64,000 nt of DNA from Mastigias papua (Eukaryota; Cnidaria; Scyphozoa; Rhizostomeae; Mastigiidae). Numbering within the stretch: the stretch's first letter is position 1; each line of letters begins with the position of its first letter. The notes below the pieces were generated by a model. The model ran no database searches and was not told where the DNA came from. It was given only the letters and a program-made list of their open reading frames with translations. Made by a program: the position numbers and the translations under genes. Positions 1 to 13,270 of the stretch are shown here, piece by piece. The stretch covers positions 2,314,501 to 2,378,500 of the forward strand of contig OZ025273.1 in NCBI GenBank assembly GCA_964019165.1, written 5' to 3'.

Positions 1-406
1 CGTATATGCTTTTTCAAAAGTTTTCCTGGACGTTTCCAGGTTTTCACTGACTTTCCAAAGAAATTAACATTTCCCATCATTTCGAGGTTTTCTAGGTTCT
101 GTGGAAACCATGATAAAAAATACTCGTGAAATATGCTTAAAGTCAAAGCTAAGACTTGAGCTGCACTCAACATTTTCTGTCCAGATCTGTTAGGAATAAA
201 AACCACTGCATTGATAAAAAAACTATAGTGATACAGAAATCTATTGCAAAACAGGTCAGAAATAATGAAGCACAAATCGAATTTTGGACTGAAGCACTCG
301 ATTTTCACGTGAATCTATAAACCTAGCAATGTAATGGCCACTAACACAGGAGCAAATGCTTATGGTTTATGCTACATTTGGACTTTGCTAAAAACAATAT
401 ACTGAC
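1..406. other. QSOX intron, left edge
   Basis: This stretch lies beyond the donor of the last visible QSOX exon (GAG/GTCAGT at 407/406 on the minus strand). I see no further Erv-domain exon in it, so the remaining C-terminal coding sequence is outside the window. Confidence 0.6.
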
Positions 407-3400
407 CTCGTTGGCAACATTTGATGACATGGCAACAAAGTGATCCCTGCAGTATCTGCATCCAAAGAAGAAATCAACAAAACCACGTATTCGTTTCAGG
501 ATGTCAAGTCCAGTCAAACCCTTTTTGGGGATGGTTCCACAATGAACTGTCATTGTGTGAAACAAAACCCACAATGAACATGGGAATCCACGGTAATGAG
601 GCTTGCTGCCTTGGCAACCTCGCCATTCAGTCTCAACAGGCAAGTAGGAATCGAATTTCTAAAAGAGAAGAAAAAAATTTGCACATAATTCCAAACTCTT
701 GATTGTACATATGACTCAATGAAGAAGTAAATGACAGCAAGAAGGAGCTAATGTTCAGGTAGAGTCGAGAAAAATATCCAACCTTCCCCTCCGGAAGCTA
801 ATTCTTCACGTGAGAGCTCTCCTCATTTAAAAAAGAATCAACATTAGCAAAAGTTCTTAAACTCTATGCATTGTTTAAATCTCGTAGAATTGGAAACTAG
901 TTCCCTACGCCGTGGTAATGGTAACATTCCATACATATTCTCTGGTCTAGGAAGAAAATTCACTAATGAAAATCTTCCACCTTCCTCAAATGTGACATAA
1001 AAGCAAAATCCTCCTCCAACTAATAGCCGTGGAACCGTGACATTTTCTGAACTCTGTGTTCGGGCAGCAGTTGATCTTTCTATGATAGGGCAATTGATTT
1101 TGATAATTCGAAGAAACGGGGACAAAATAAGAGACCAAACAAGCAAAGAGATTAAACAGATTAAAGGAATATCCGCACAGATACACTTAAGATACAGAAC
1201 AACTATTCTGGCAAAGTGTGGTATTATATATAGGCTAGATTGGAAACTTGCATGTTGTACTCTATGCTGCGACTCTTCTCATTTTAAGGCTCACTGTAGA
1301 AATCACTCGCCGTTCTCCGTGGACAAAACGAGAGCAGCTTTCTTAAAAAATTCCCTACCTGTTGTTCATCGATGTACTTAAGCCATTCTCCAGATGTAAG
1401 TGATTTGTCATGCACAGGTTTGTTCAGCCATTTGTCTAGACTATCCAAATATCTTGACAGGAAAGATTCCGCCGGGGTGCACTGAAAATCAGGTCAGGAA
1501 ATTTTGGGGCGTAATTTTAAAATATATATTATTCTATACATAACATATAATTCAAAATGAAGATGCTCGGATCCTTTTTATTGCCACATAACAAATCTCT
1601 ATTTCAGATATTTGAAAAACAATATCCATACTAGTCTTAATATCCATGTATCGAAATATATGACAAGGAAGCAAAGCAACGAAGATACACTCTCGTTTCT
1701 CTTTAGTTCATCCGCAACATTGATTGGCTAATAAAACCAATAACATTTACGTTCGCTTTCACAATTGGGAAACTGTGATTTAAAACTGTTTATATAGCAT
1801 GAAGGTATATTTCGATGTTCTATAATCCTAAGAGTTTCAGCCGGATAAGCTGTTCCTGTGTCTAGAAAATGCCAGCTTTCAAGGAATCATTCCATCTTGC
1901 ACATACAGTATAAATATCTGTCCCTAAATACAAAGTTGCTGAAGCATAAGAAACTTACCTTGGATAAAAGATTAACCCATTCTTTTAGAGCTTTCAATGC
2001 ATCCCCTTTAATGACTCTTATTTTTGGGATTTCCCGTCTCAAAGAAAAGCTAATGCTGCTTACAAGGTCGGTCATGTAGACTTCAATGGTTCTAGGTATA
2101 AAGACAACAAACGATATGAAGTCAAACTTCCCATGGAACTGGACTATCTCTGAAGTTTCACGCAGTGACTGCAGAAATAATAAGCTTATAAGAAGGGGGA
2201 GAAGGTGGGTGACAATAAGAGGCGATTGCATTTCATGTTAGCTCTACCTTCTGGGTGTAAAGTAGCGTATAATAATGGGGATGAGGTCACTCCAAAAACT
2301 AAAAATTAGAAGTGTAACATCAGCAACAAAATATAAAATAAATAATAACATAATATAACACAATATAAGATGAAATAATATAATACTATATAATATAATA
2401 ATTCAATATAATCAATTTATTCTATGTTGGCTATACTTTTGATAGCTAAAATAGCAGCTAATGAAGGCCAATAGATACAAAAAGTAGCTTTAAAACTTCT
2501 GATTTTCCTAATGATTCCTAATTTGATCACAAAATGGTTTACAGCAGGATGGAATTCACCAGGGTCGTGTATAATTCTATAGGAATAAGGTAGGGGAGGG
2601 GGGAGATAATGCAAAGTATACCCGGTGTAGGGAAAGACATAGTGAATATGAAAGTGTACATTCGGCCAATATATAGAACATAATGGCACAAATGAAATCA
2701 GCTCAGCTAGCGAAATTACGTGGTCTAGATGCTGATCAGTTACTTGTTGTGCATGACAGAGCTCTTTCAGTTTACGAAATATGTTCCTATCCAACAATAA
2801 GCCTAAGTTCTGTACAGACTGACAGAATTCGTTCTCCAAAGTGCACTCTTCAACAAAGTGAGAAGCGAGTTGGCGTCTATCGGTCATAATAAATAACCAA
2901 TAAGAGGCCCTATAACCTCTAGCAAGTGAGCTTGGATTTGCAACATTTTTCGGTGATAAACCGATGTATAACACTCCAATGAATGTAACACGAATAAAAA
3001 CTTTTGTTATGCTGCAAAATATTTTCGTTATCTCATGCAATATCGAACTTTTGTAGCACGCGACATTTATTCAGGTAATGGAGATATAACGAGCAATTAA
3101 AATTGAAGTAAACAATCATGAAATCAAATAATTAAACAGATTGACAAAGTACTAGATATTAATTGGTGCTTCAAAGGGCATAGACTTGATCATTACATCC
3201 TATCAGATGCCAACATAACCCAACAACACTTACCCATTTTGATACATATCCTTGTTTGTTCCTTTGTGACTATCTGGTTTTCTAGCTGTGTCCGCTGATA
3301 CCTGCAAAGCAGGGTCTATCTTGCTTAACGCCAGCAAAAATCCTCTTCTGGTTCTGTCAGTTCTAGAGAGGAGATATCGGCAGTTATTTCCAAACATACT

Positions 3401-6400
3401 GTGATGAATCAACATGAAAGTAATCGACAAAGTTTCATTGTGCCATAGAATGTAATTGCTTTGAATGTTTAGATTCAATACCATCAAACATATATACTTA
3501 GGCCAAAAACCTTTCATAAGTATATGACCATTTGGTATACCTTCTACTATAAGAGGAATGTAACCCTAAATTTATTGGTCTGAAAGATACACACGACATA
3601 CATGTGCATATGTTGGCCCTGAATGTGCAAAATACCGGACTTTTTAGAGCATCTTTAACTTTGACTGAATGAGCCCAAGTAACAGACTTGAGAACATTTT
3701 GTATACAGAGCAAGGCCATAATTGACTTTATGTTCTTAGGTCACTTATATGGCTTTCTCCCATTCAATTACTTTGCTATGAAATCATACTTACTTGCTCA
3801 ACTCTTTAAATGAGCCTTTCTGGTCAATAAGTATCAATGACGGATATTCCTCAACATCGAATTTCTTTATCAGAGCATCCTGTAAACGAGAAACATGCAG
3901 ATTAGGCTGAAAGACAATAAAAAAGCTTGCAAAGTTACATTCACAAAAGTCGACAAAAAGTTTTTTTAATACTCCAAACTCTTAAAACCAAATATTCAAT
4001 ACCTTAAAAAGACAAAATAATCATTCAACAGTCCCAGCATTTAATACACACAAGTAAATATCTCATATAAATCTGTCTGTAAAACATTTGCCTCATTATC
4101 CATTCTCAAATCCATACTTAATATAAAAACCATTTACATAAGATGAGATAGCACACTTTGGGATTTGACAAAAGACACAAACTTTGCAACAAACAACAAA
4201 AATACATACATCTGAACTTAGAGCTCTTTTAACTGTTATCTTCTTACATCTTGATGTGTCAAGAATGAGCTAGAAAAAAACAAGGTTGCTTATTGGTAGA
4301 AGAGTGAATTTGCTACCATATAAAAAATTGAAAAAGTAGCAATCAGTGCATCATGTAGGTAGATGAAGGGCTCATGCCTGCAGATAAGTAGAATGATTAA
4401 TACAGCATATCACAGAGGTGGTGCCAGCTCCTACAGATTGGGAGGCTTAATCTGATCACACCCTTTGGAGTCATGCCCTTTGGGGTCATTCAGTACAACA
4501 TGCAATAAAATGCTTGACGAAAGAGTAACAAACAGCAATGATATAGCTGAAAGAAGTAAACCTTGCTAGTGATCACCCAACTCCTCAGACGTTCTCATCA
4601 AAGTTGGATGAACTAAAAAGTGATCCTAGAAAAATCTGAGGGGGATAAGTCCCTATCCCCCCCCCCCATGACACTGCCAGTTGTAGGTGACCAGCCCACT
4701 ACCAGCTGTACTTTTTACATATTCCACTTCACAATACTGAGTGCTGAACAGGGCTGATAGGCATGGCATCTGCATGGGTTAAAAAAATAATCAAATGGAA
4801 AAATACAACACCAAATACTATTGCCAAGGTTTACAGTTTCCAGGTTTTGGAGCAGCAACACTAATGCATGAAGACAAACCTCTTTGCCAAGGAATGATTC
4901 TTTTTCTTCAAATACCAGTGCAAGCAGTTTGGCTTTAGTGCGTTTTGATGTGAAACTCTCAATAATTTGTATGCTGAAACATTCAAATATGCATGCTACA
5001 AATGCACTGAAATCATCAAATAGTTAGAAGAGAAGACCCATTACTCTCATAAATATATAAGACACCACTGCTAAGTTAGGTTTTATGTAGAGTCAGAACC
5101 AGTTTGGTGTTGGCACAAATACTCACTCTTTTAATGTGTTACCAAACATCCCTTTCAACAAGCCTTCACCCAAAAAGAAATGAAAGCACTGCATTTGGAT
5201 GAAACTACTAAAATCACTATGGTGCACTAGGGTTTACTCTCAAAATGGAAAATTGCATCTAACAAATTCTAACAAATGACATTTTAGGTACTTACTCAAC
5301 AGGCTTGAAATCAGGTGGCTCATCAAGGTGATTTTGTTTCTCTATAAATCCTATAAGATTTCTCTTTAATCTTTTGATAGTTTTCTGTCCTATGAGAAAA
5401 AAATGATGAAAAATATGACTTTAGACTAGCAATCAAACAAAACTGCAAAAAACTAATAGGTTTACAATGCACTAATATAGCTCTATAATCAGGAGAAATA
5501 TAGGACATATGAGCTACAACTCTATTAGAACATGGCAAAGAAAAAGGGCTTTTCCATATACACTATGGGTATTATGTCTCAAAACAATTTACAGCTAACA
5601 CTCACATAAGCCACACCTTTTTCATGATTTCAATAATCTTGTGTTTATAATTTTTAAAAGATAGCTTTATTTACTTAGGATGCTTCACAAGTAATTAGTG
5701 TTTGATGTCTGTATGTTGTTTGAAGAGACTCCCCTCCCCTTGTATATTTTTGTACACTTTTTTGGGTACCCCTTCCCCCTACTTCAGAGCATACATACTC
5801 TTCAAGTGGCCTCTTGGGTAATTCACAGAGAAATAGAATTAGTGACTAGCTTCAAAATCACTTCCAGAAAGTATGAAGTTATTAATTAATACCTTTAAAG
5901 GTTTCTCCAACATCTGACTTGTTTTTCAAACTTGCATCAAATAACTATGTTGGGAAAATAGGAATGGACAAAATAAGTAAATGAAGAGGAATGATAAATC
6001 ATGACTAGATTATGGAGCTATACTTTGATAACATCTACATAACTACCATCAATAATAAATATTCAACACCAGCAAATCCCTAGTGGATCTGAACTTTGAT
6101 TTAGCAAATGAGTGTGCATATGTGGGACTATTGTGTGTTGTTGAAGCAAATTAACATTTTATGATTCAGATAATTAAGTATATATTGAATTGCCAGAGAT
6201 AATGATAATACAAATAATATGAAGATAGAAACCATAGACAAGAAGGGGAATGAAAATATTTAACAACTTGATCAATCAATCAATCAGTCAATCAATCAAT
6301 CAGTCAGTCAATCAATCAGTCAGTCAGTCAGTCAGTCAGTCAGTCAGTCAGTCAGTCAGTCAGTCAGTCAGTCAGTCAGTCAGTCAGTCAGTCAGTCAAT

Positions 6401-8235
6401 CAATCAATCATACATTTAAGTAAGTGATCTATTAACTGGAATCAAAATGATACCTTTACTGTTGGAAATGATTGGATTTCATAATCTCTGCATGTATCTA
6501 AATTCTTGTCTTCAGCACAATCTATGACCCCAGCTCTGACAGTATCCTTCCATGCTAGATAAACAAATCAATTTAGATCAGCACAGATAGCCTTAATGTT
6601 TTACATCATGGGAACTCAAGGGCCTTAGACACATTGTGCCCTCTGTTTACCTCAACAGCACAATGGTATACATTTTAGGATTCTTAGGTAGGGGCCATTG
6701 TGCAAAGTACAGCAGAATGTGAGAAGATATAACACATGCAAGGAAACCATTCAATGGGTAACTTCATGCTATTCAGACATGATTCTGAAGTCTTATAGTT
6801 ACTGTAATGTAGGGATGAGAACAATTGCATCTAAAGTACCAGTCCCCTCCCTACTGCATTACCACTTATCAATGCACAATCAGATCTGGCCTGTACAACT
6901 ATTTCAGCAGTCTACAAACTTAATGATCACTAAGATTAATGGCAAAATGTCATATAATCTATGAGTAATTTGGGAATAGGGATAATGTTTCCAGAAGGTT
7001 ATTGCTAGTGTTTTAGCAATGTGAGCTGGCTGGCCTTACTTTCCAACATTTGCCTTCATAGCCTCACTCATTCTTGCCATGGTGCTCTGACACCCAACTA
7101 TCTGGTCTAGTATTGGGCATTTTTGTATGCCACAGATCTGTGCGAATGGTTCAAAAAGAGTATGCCTGCATATGATGTGCATATATGTTTCCATGCATAA
7201 AATTTTAATTTTAATGAAGTATGCAGGCATACAGCAAACTCAGGATTTCTGTATGCCACATATCTGTTGAATGACACCCTTAATTGCAGATTGGCCCGGC
7301 ATAGAAATGGGCATGAAACTTAATATTGGAAGGAATGTACAAGGCATAAACTGAATAGGTCCAACTACTGAGCCTTGGCAGTCAATCCACAAGCTAGGAA
7401 GAAATGCACAAGTATAGAATAGCTCTTGATCCTTTGAGCAACAAACCGACAAGTCGCATCATACCTAATGAATGGCTACAGTTGCGTATAGCCCATATAC
7501 AAATGTTTATATTTAGAAGAAATTGCCAAACCCTACTGATACAAAACGCCTAGCAAACTACCAAGAGAGAAAGTATCTTTTCACAAGAGTCACCTGGCAG
7601 GTTGGATAATGGAAATTAATCAATGGAATTACCACCTAATTATAATTTCATTGCATATCGCCAATATCGCACTGCACGGGCAACTGTTTGAACTGGGAGA
7701 TTCTTGTCGTATCTTAGCCAAAGTATGCGCATCCCATTTGTCTGATACCATGCTCCCAGCTATTGATAAAACGAAAATCTGTTGGATATAATTTCGAAAA
7801 ACCCACTAGTCCAGTACCATACAGACCAAAACTGAGACTTTCATTAGCACGGCAAAAATAACTAGGTACCCCTGATATCTGATGATGGTAGTATCAAATT
7901 GAAGATATCCGTTTCACATATGATCCCTCAGGGTAATGGTTTGAAAATTCTGCTATGTATGTAACTAAAAGGTTGTTCAGCTAAAAATACATACATTGAA
8001 GTTGCTTTGCAAATTTTCTCCATGTAGGAGCGAATGCGTGGCAATGGCCGCACCAACTCGAATAGAACTCTACGATCCATACATATTTGCTATTGTAGAT
8101 TGTTTGTCGTATAGTACTGTTATCAAGGATTTCCATAGGATCATCTTTGGAATAAAGGCTTGCTTCAGCACCATAGGAACAGCAAATAACGAATAAGAAT
8201 GTACAAATGACTGATAACTTTCCAACTGCCGCCAT
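407..8235 (-). CDS. QSOX: Quiescin sulfhydryl oxidase, 3' end beyond window
   Basis: The product oxidises cysteine pairs to disulfides in the secretory pathway and passes electrons through FAD to oxygen. Eleven exons are visible on the minus strand: 8235-7995, 6554-6454, 5944-5893, 5389-5296, 4973-4880, 4269-4210, 3879-3794, 3398-3234, 2091-1959, 1481-1359 and 658-407. They total exactly 467 in-frame codons, all with GT donors and AG acceptors. The ATG at 8235-8233 opens a hydrophobic signal peptide (about residues 1-24). A thioredoxin domain follows, with the redox motif CGHC at residues 62-65 in the context SSWCGHCHAFAP. A second thioredoxin-like region and the helix-rich region come next. 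The last exon carries the Erv fold, with GCQGSKPHYRGFPCSLW and the FAD-proximal CRYC at about 450-453, close to the human QSOX1 spacing. The last Erv segment and any C-terminal transmembrane anchor lie left of position 1. QSOX1 and QSOX2 cannot be told apart here. Confidence 0.95.
2320..2420. repeat. AT-rich low-complexity tract in QSOX intron
   Basis: Degenerate repeats of AATATAA and ATAATA run for about 100 bases inside the QSOX intron between the exons at 3234 and 2091. A long minus-strand reading frame that crosses this intron (2417-3040) does not match QSOX and has no splice logic, so I treat it as chance. Confidence 0.7.
6271..6410. repeat. (TCAG/TCAA)n tetranucleotide microsatellite
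   Basis: About 35 copies of a 4-bp unit, mostly TCAG with TCAA variants at both edges. It lies in the QSOX intron between the exons at 6454 and 5944, about 45 bases past the donor of the CRDYEIQSFPTVK exon on the gene strand. Confidence 0.97.
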
Positions 8236-11120
8236 ATTTGTTGCTGGTAAAATGTGAATGCTCATCTCGCCCCAGATCACCGCCAGTTCCCCTTTTAGCA
8301 ATATGAGCAACAAACAAAGATGACACCAGTCGAAATGAATGAAAACCATTGAACTCATGAAACATGAGTGCACTCACGATTACAATCCAACATACTAGCA
8401 AATATGCCAAACTTAACTCGAACATTTGTTCACATAGTATATAAACATACATAAGTCCATGGAAAGCGGAGCCGGGGGCTGTAGCCCCCCACTTTTGCAG
8501 GAAATGTTCTTCATTAAAGTTTCACGAAGCATTGTCAATGAGCAAGAATCAGCAACTCATATGCCCTAGACTGCTTTGGATAAATTCAAAATAGGAAATC
8601 TGTGAGTTAGATCCTTGCTAATATGTTGATCGATGTAAGAAACAGAACAGAACTGAATTTTTAATAAAAGAAGCTGGTATAACATGCAAGTCAGTCAAAA
8701 AGCTAGATGAAAGCAAAAAGAAAAGGAGGCAAAGGAAATTGATCGATATTCGAGTTTAAAGGGAAAGCAAGGATCTTGTTTTAAAGCAACGAATAACGTA
8801 ATCAGGAGAGCATATCAGGGAAAGAAATGTTTTTTCTCTTTAAAAAAGTAGGGAAAGGAGAGCTGCCCCTTTTAATAAAAATATCAACATACTCAATGAA
8901 ATCTAATCAGCTTGTAATTTGGAGAGGTAGTTTATTTAAACTGGCTTATCCGAATGAAAAAGCACTAAGATTAAAAGACGGTTAGAATCCTCAATGTCAG
9001 AGTTGCAGTTGATTACAAATTAGCAAAAATCCATCCTGATAAAGCTGGCTAACCAGCTCTGCTGAAAAGAAAACTACCCCAAAAACCTGACAATGCTTTG
9101 CAGAAGTCATTAAGCCCCTCAGATATCCTCCTAGACAAAAGCTAAACAATGCATTGCAACTTTTTGAAAAGAAGAAATAGAGTTAAAGTTTTATCAGTTA
9201 TTGGAGCATAGGGGTTAAAATCATAGAAAGCGTTGAAAGTAAAGCTTCACTCACTCTATGGATTCACTCAATGAGTTTTATGAGGCTGCTTCTCAAGGTA
9301 ATGAAGCACCTAGAAGTAGAAGTGTACGATCAAGTTCTTTGCACAAAGGTGAATTGCCCAGTGGTATGAGTTTCGAACTACGAGCAGCCATTCTGCAGAA
9401 AGAAATCCTTATATTTTGAAGCTATTAGTTAAATAATTTTCGGTACAGGAAAGCCAACTTTAAACTGCAAAAAGTGCCAGAGGGGAAAAAGTGTTTTTCC
9501 ATTGAAAAAAGAATGAATACATGGCAGTGATAAGCCATGGTTCAAAGCCGATTCTGTTGCTTTGCAAATTTGAAAACGCTATTGAAAATCCAATTGCTTT
9601 TGGAGGATAGAGAAAATCCAATAGTATATTGCAACTTAGAAACTTTGTCTGTAACTCAGCAAGTTTTAGTACGTATTCAGTAAATCTACTCAGTCAAGTT
9701 TTAGTCTGGGAGATTGTTTCAAAGCCACTCTAGAGGGTAGAATTTCAAAATTTTTCTTTAGCCTAGGACCCAATCATGGAGGGTCCTCCTATGTCACTAC
9801 AAAGGAACATCTGCTGCCTATGTATAATCGGTGATCCCTGAAATTATGTCGGTAGAATATATCATATTTTGCAATGTAAGGTACAAGTGGAGATGTTCAA
9901 CTATGTATCTTTACATCCTCAACATATTTAGTCTTTCCACTGGAGTTCCCCCACACCAAAGATATCCCTCCGCTGCCCCTGAATATAAGTATAACTCAGA
10001 CAGATGGTAATATACCTAAACAGGGAGGGGTGCTTCAGTAGGGGACATTTGCGGTCACTTTTTATTGTATTTCTGTCCCACCTGAAAATGCATAGAAACG
10101 GCTGTTTTCTGCTAGCAGTGATGTGTCGATTGGGGCGTGAGTGCATCGATCCCCCAATGTTTATGAAATTCTGTAAAAAGTTGGTAATGCAGCTGAAAAT
10201 TTAGCGTGAATTGTGGAGTTTGACTAAATTTCAATATGCAGTTCATTCTGTTAGTCATGGTTGATCACAGTCAAGCCTCTTTTTGGATAGTGCAAATAAC
10301 TCAGCGAAACCAGCGAAACTAGCAACTGGCATCATTGCTTCCTTGTGCTCAGGAAAATAAAAACTGGTTGAAAGTTAGATTGTTTGTCACTTCTGGGGTG
10401 TCCCACAAGCGAAATTGTCTAGCTAGGCACATCGTTGACTGCTGGAAGCCCTTTTACACCTGGCCTACCAAATACAGATATCCAAGCTTTTCTGCTTTCA
10501 TGAGAAAGCCTCGTTCTCGCTAGTAGTTTGGAAATTTCGTTGTGAGTGAGGCTGTAGCCCCAAGTCCTCGCTGTCCGTCGGCTAAGCAGCTCATCAGAAG
10601 ATGCTGAGTCTCAGTAGTCTAGCCTCCCTTACAAATATGGAACTTGCAATTTTAGTCGCAAATTCATAGTAAAAGTAATAAAACAGTTTTGCCAACCAGT
10701 ATACTTTGGAGTACGCTATGAATAACACATCTCCATGAAACATTGCAGAAACCAGTCCATGGATATTCTCAGAGGTCCACTAGTTGAGAGGTCTGGTGGG
10801 GATTTTATAAATACGGATAGTGACAATACTACTCAAAAATTTCTTTGTAACGGCCGTTTACATGTTGCTAGTATAACAAGCGATAAACGACCCCTTATCA
10901 TAAGCGCAGGCAGTGGCAGCGTCACCAGGGTGTTTCCAGCGGTAAATACCCCCCTCCCATATTTTGAAGATGCGGTAAAAATGTATCGAAACGCTGTTCG
11001 ATCCAGTATAGCTAAGTCTATTGAAGTTTCTCACACGCATATCAATGATATCATCTGCCTATTCATGAAGAAAGCGCACATTTCTATATTGCAAAGGGCA
11101 TCTCCATAACATCTAACGGA
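8236..11120. other. Intergenic spacer upstream of QSOX
   Basis: This region holds the QSOX 5' flank and about 2.9 kb of AT-rich sequence with no coding exon I can support. A short GC-rich palindromic patch around 8468-8496 (GGGGGCTGTAGCCCCC) resembles the GC-rich hairpins near 44910 and 53600 and may be the edge of a dispersed repeat. Confidence 0.6.
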
Positions 11121-11322
11121 CGAGGTGTATTTCATATACTTCATATTTGATTCTTTTAGGGAGGGTTGCCTTTGAGCTAGCTGATTTTCAAGAGGCTTTC
11201 CAATAAAAACATTATTTACAATACAAAAAGTGGACAATACTTTTATCGGAGGTTCCTTGAAAATTAGCTAGCAGAAGGGCAACCCTCCTTACATATGAAT
11301 TTATAAATATGAAATATACCAC
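11121..11322. repeat. Imperfect foldback element with arms of about 80 bp
   Basis: The left arm (about 11121-11210) and right arm (about 11232-11322) are imperfect reverse complements. Both contain GGAGGGTTGCC, GCTAGCT and ATTTTCAAG in the same order when one arm is reversed, and both have an ATTTCATAT block at the outer end. The spacer is about 20 bases. The structure resembles a non-autonomous foldback or MITE. I see no clear target-site duplication. Confidence 0.7.
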
Positions 11323-13270
11323 GCCTATTAAATGTTAGGGAGACTCCCTTTGCAACTTGTCTGGTGTGGTGTTAAAAATATCTTGGAGCTTTACTCCCTG
11401 ACTCCCTCTCTACACCCCAACTTCCTGACGGCTCGTGCAGCCACTAATCGCAGATTTCAGCACAAAAACAGAATAGAAACAAGGTATGAGTCTTGTGGAC
11501 CAGTACAGAAATGATAATAATTTTTGAGATAACAATTCTATCCTAACGAGTTTTCTCCTATTTTCATACTATAAAACAAACCTTACAAGCTCCCTTCCTA
11601 TAATAAAGTAGCGTTCTAAAGTTGTAGCTGTCGTGAGTCAGATTTGCTTCACTGTCAGTAAATGATCTTGTGCAGGCATATTTGCCAGCACTTCAAACCT
11701 TCTGAGAGATAAGTAGGCTGATCGCATACAACATGTGACACTCTATTCATTCAACAACACAAAAGACCAGACGAGGACAGTCTTGAAACTACGGTTGGGT
11801 TGACTTTCTTGTAAATTGTCTGTATCTGACAGACCATGAATGAGTTGTCTGAGAAAGAATGGTGGTGTCAGCTGTGTGAAAGATCATCCTAAGGTCTACA
11901 AAACGAAGGCCAACAATCTGTCCAATCTACAAGTGTAATTCACTTTATTAAATGGATAACTCAGAAGCTAGATAGGTAAGGTATAAGAACATGAGTTGGT
12001 GCTTCCTCTAAGCTGCATATGTTCGTTCAGTGAAATCCTTCGCAGACCCATGTTGTTGCGTATCACTATTTAACGTGCAGAGAGCAACAATAGGAGGGAA
12101 AAGAACAACAACAGCAACAACAATTAACAACGACATAAAGAGAACAAAAGAAAAATATCCCTCCTTCAAAGTAACACCACTTTTTATCACAAGCCAGCCT
12201 GCAGAACATCTATACCAAGGCAAAGAACAGAATACTGAGGAAGAAAATAGTAGATCAGCTTGTCAAATTGGCCTATTCCTAATGGTCAACATGAAATATA
12301 ATCTCATAACGATTGGAAGGAGAAGAGGCAAACAAGAAGAAGAAGAAGAAGTGCAGAGAACACGGAGGGAGGGAGGGGAGATGGTGGGATGTTGACTGTA
12401 CTCTGACTCTACTCTGACTGACTATACAACACAGATTACATGGATATATACAGAAATGATACGATCTAAAATTAACTGGACTATACCTACGTAAGCTGGT
12501 TAGGGGAAGGGCTGGTTAGGTGTGAAGCTGAAATTAATAGAAGTAAACAAAGGAGATGGCAAGATGATGTGACGTAATAGTTGTTTGTTTGTGTTGAATT
12601 GCAGTGACTGGCCAGATTTGCGGGTGAATGTGAATGAATGGATTAGAAGGAAAAATGACATTGGCTAAGAAATGGCCTAAGGTACAATGTTTACGTTCAC
12701 TACAAAGAAATAAGAAATGTAAGTTTATTGCAAAAGCATTTGTAGACATGAACATCAGGTAGTAATTGTACTTCAAGAATTTCTCTGGAAACCTAGCACT
12801 ATAAACCTAATACTGTGAGTAATCATCTATTCAATCACTACTCTTTGAAATCTAAAGACATAACTTTACATGGAACAAACACATAAAACTCATGTACCTA
12901 CTCCTAGAAACACTAAAATTCATTTCCTATTACCCAAATGCATCTGGGGAGCACAGAATGGAGGTGCTAAAATAGCATGCAAAAATGTATAAGGCAGCAA
13001 TAAATGTAGCAAATGATATGTACCTGTTAACTGTGTAAACAGGGAATAAACAACTATGATTAAACTAAGCAATATGGTCTAGCCTCTAAAATGCGAGGAG
13101 AATCTAAGAGATTTGTGATGATAGCAAACATGTACATTCTCAATGTCTCCTATCATACCTTTTCTCCTTCCCATTGCTAAAGCAGCTTTCTATAATTTAT
13201 AGCAGGTTTCTTTTTGAGTCTTCTTTCCATTCGTTAATAATCAATAAAACAGTAGGTGTGCTCATAGTGG
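11323..13270. other. Intergenic spacer downstream of the transglutaminase-like gene
   Basis: No gene is supported. A minus-strand open stretch at 12008-12223 would encode a hydrophobic segment with a short polar tail and could be a terminal exon, but it has no recognisable homolog or upstream exons. There is a purine-rich run (GAAGAAGAAG) near 12335. The rest is unremarkable AT-rich DNA that may include the 3' UTR of the minus-strand gene to the right. Confidence 0.5.

Noticed and set aside
2417..3040. A 207-codon open frame on the minus strand within QSOX
   Set aside because: It lies wholly in an intron between two well-placed QSOX exons, crosses an AT-rich tract, has no recognisable domain and lacks matching splice phases.
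10735..11109. A 124-codon open frame on the plus strand in the spacer
   Set aside because: Its composition is not protein-like, it has no known motif and it ends at the edge of a foldback repeat. No upstream or downstream exons can be joined to it.
12008..12223. A 71-codon minus-strand frame with one hydrophobic segment
   Set aside because: It could be a terminal membrane exon, but there is no homology, no paired exons and no clear gene context.
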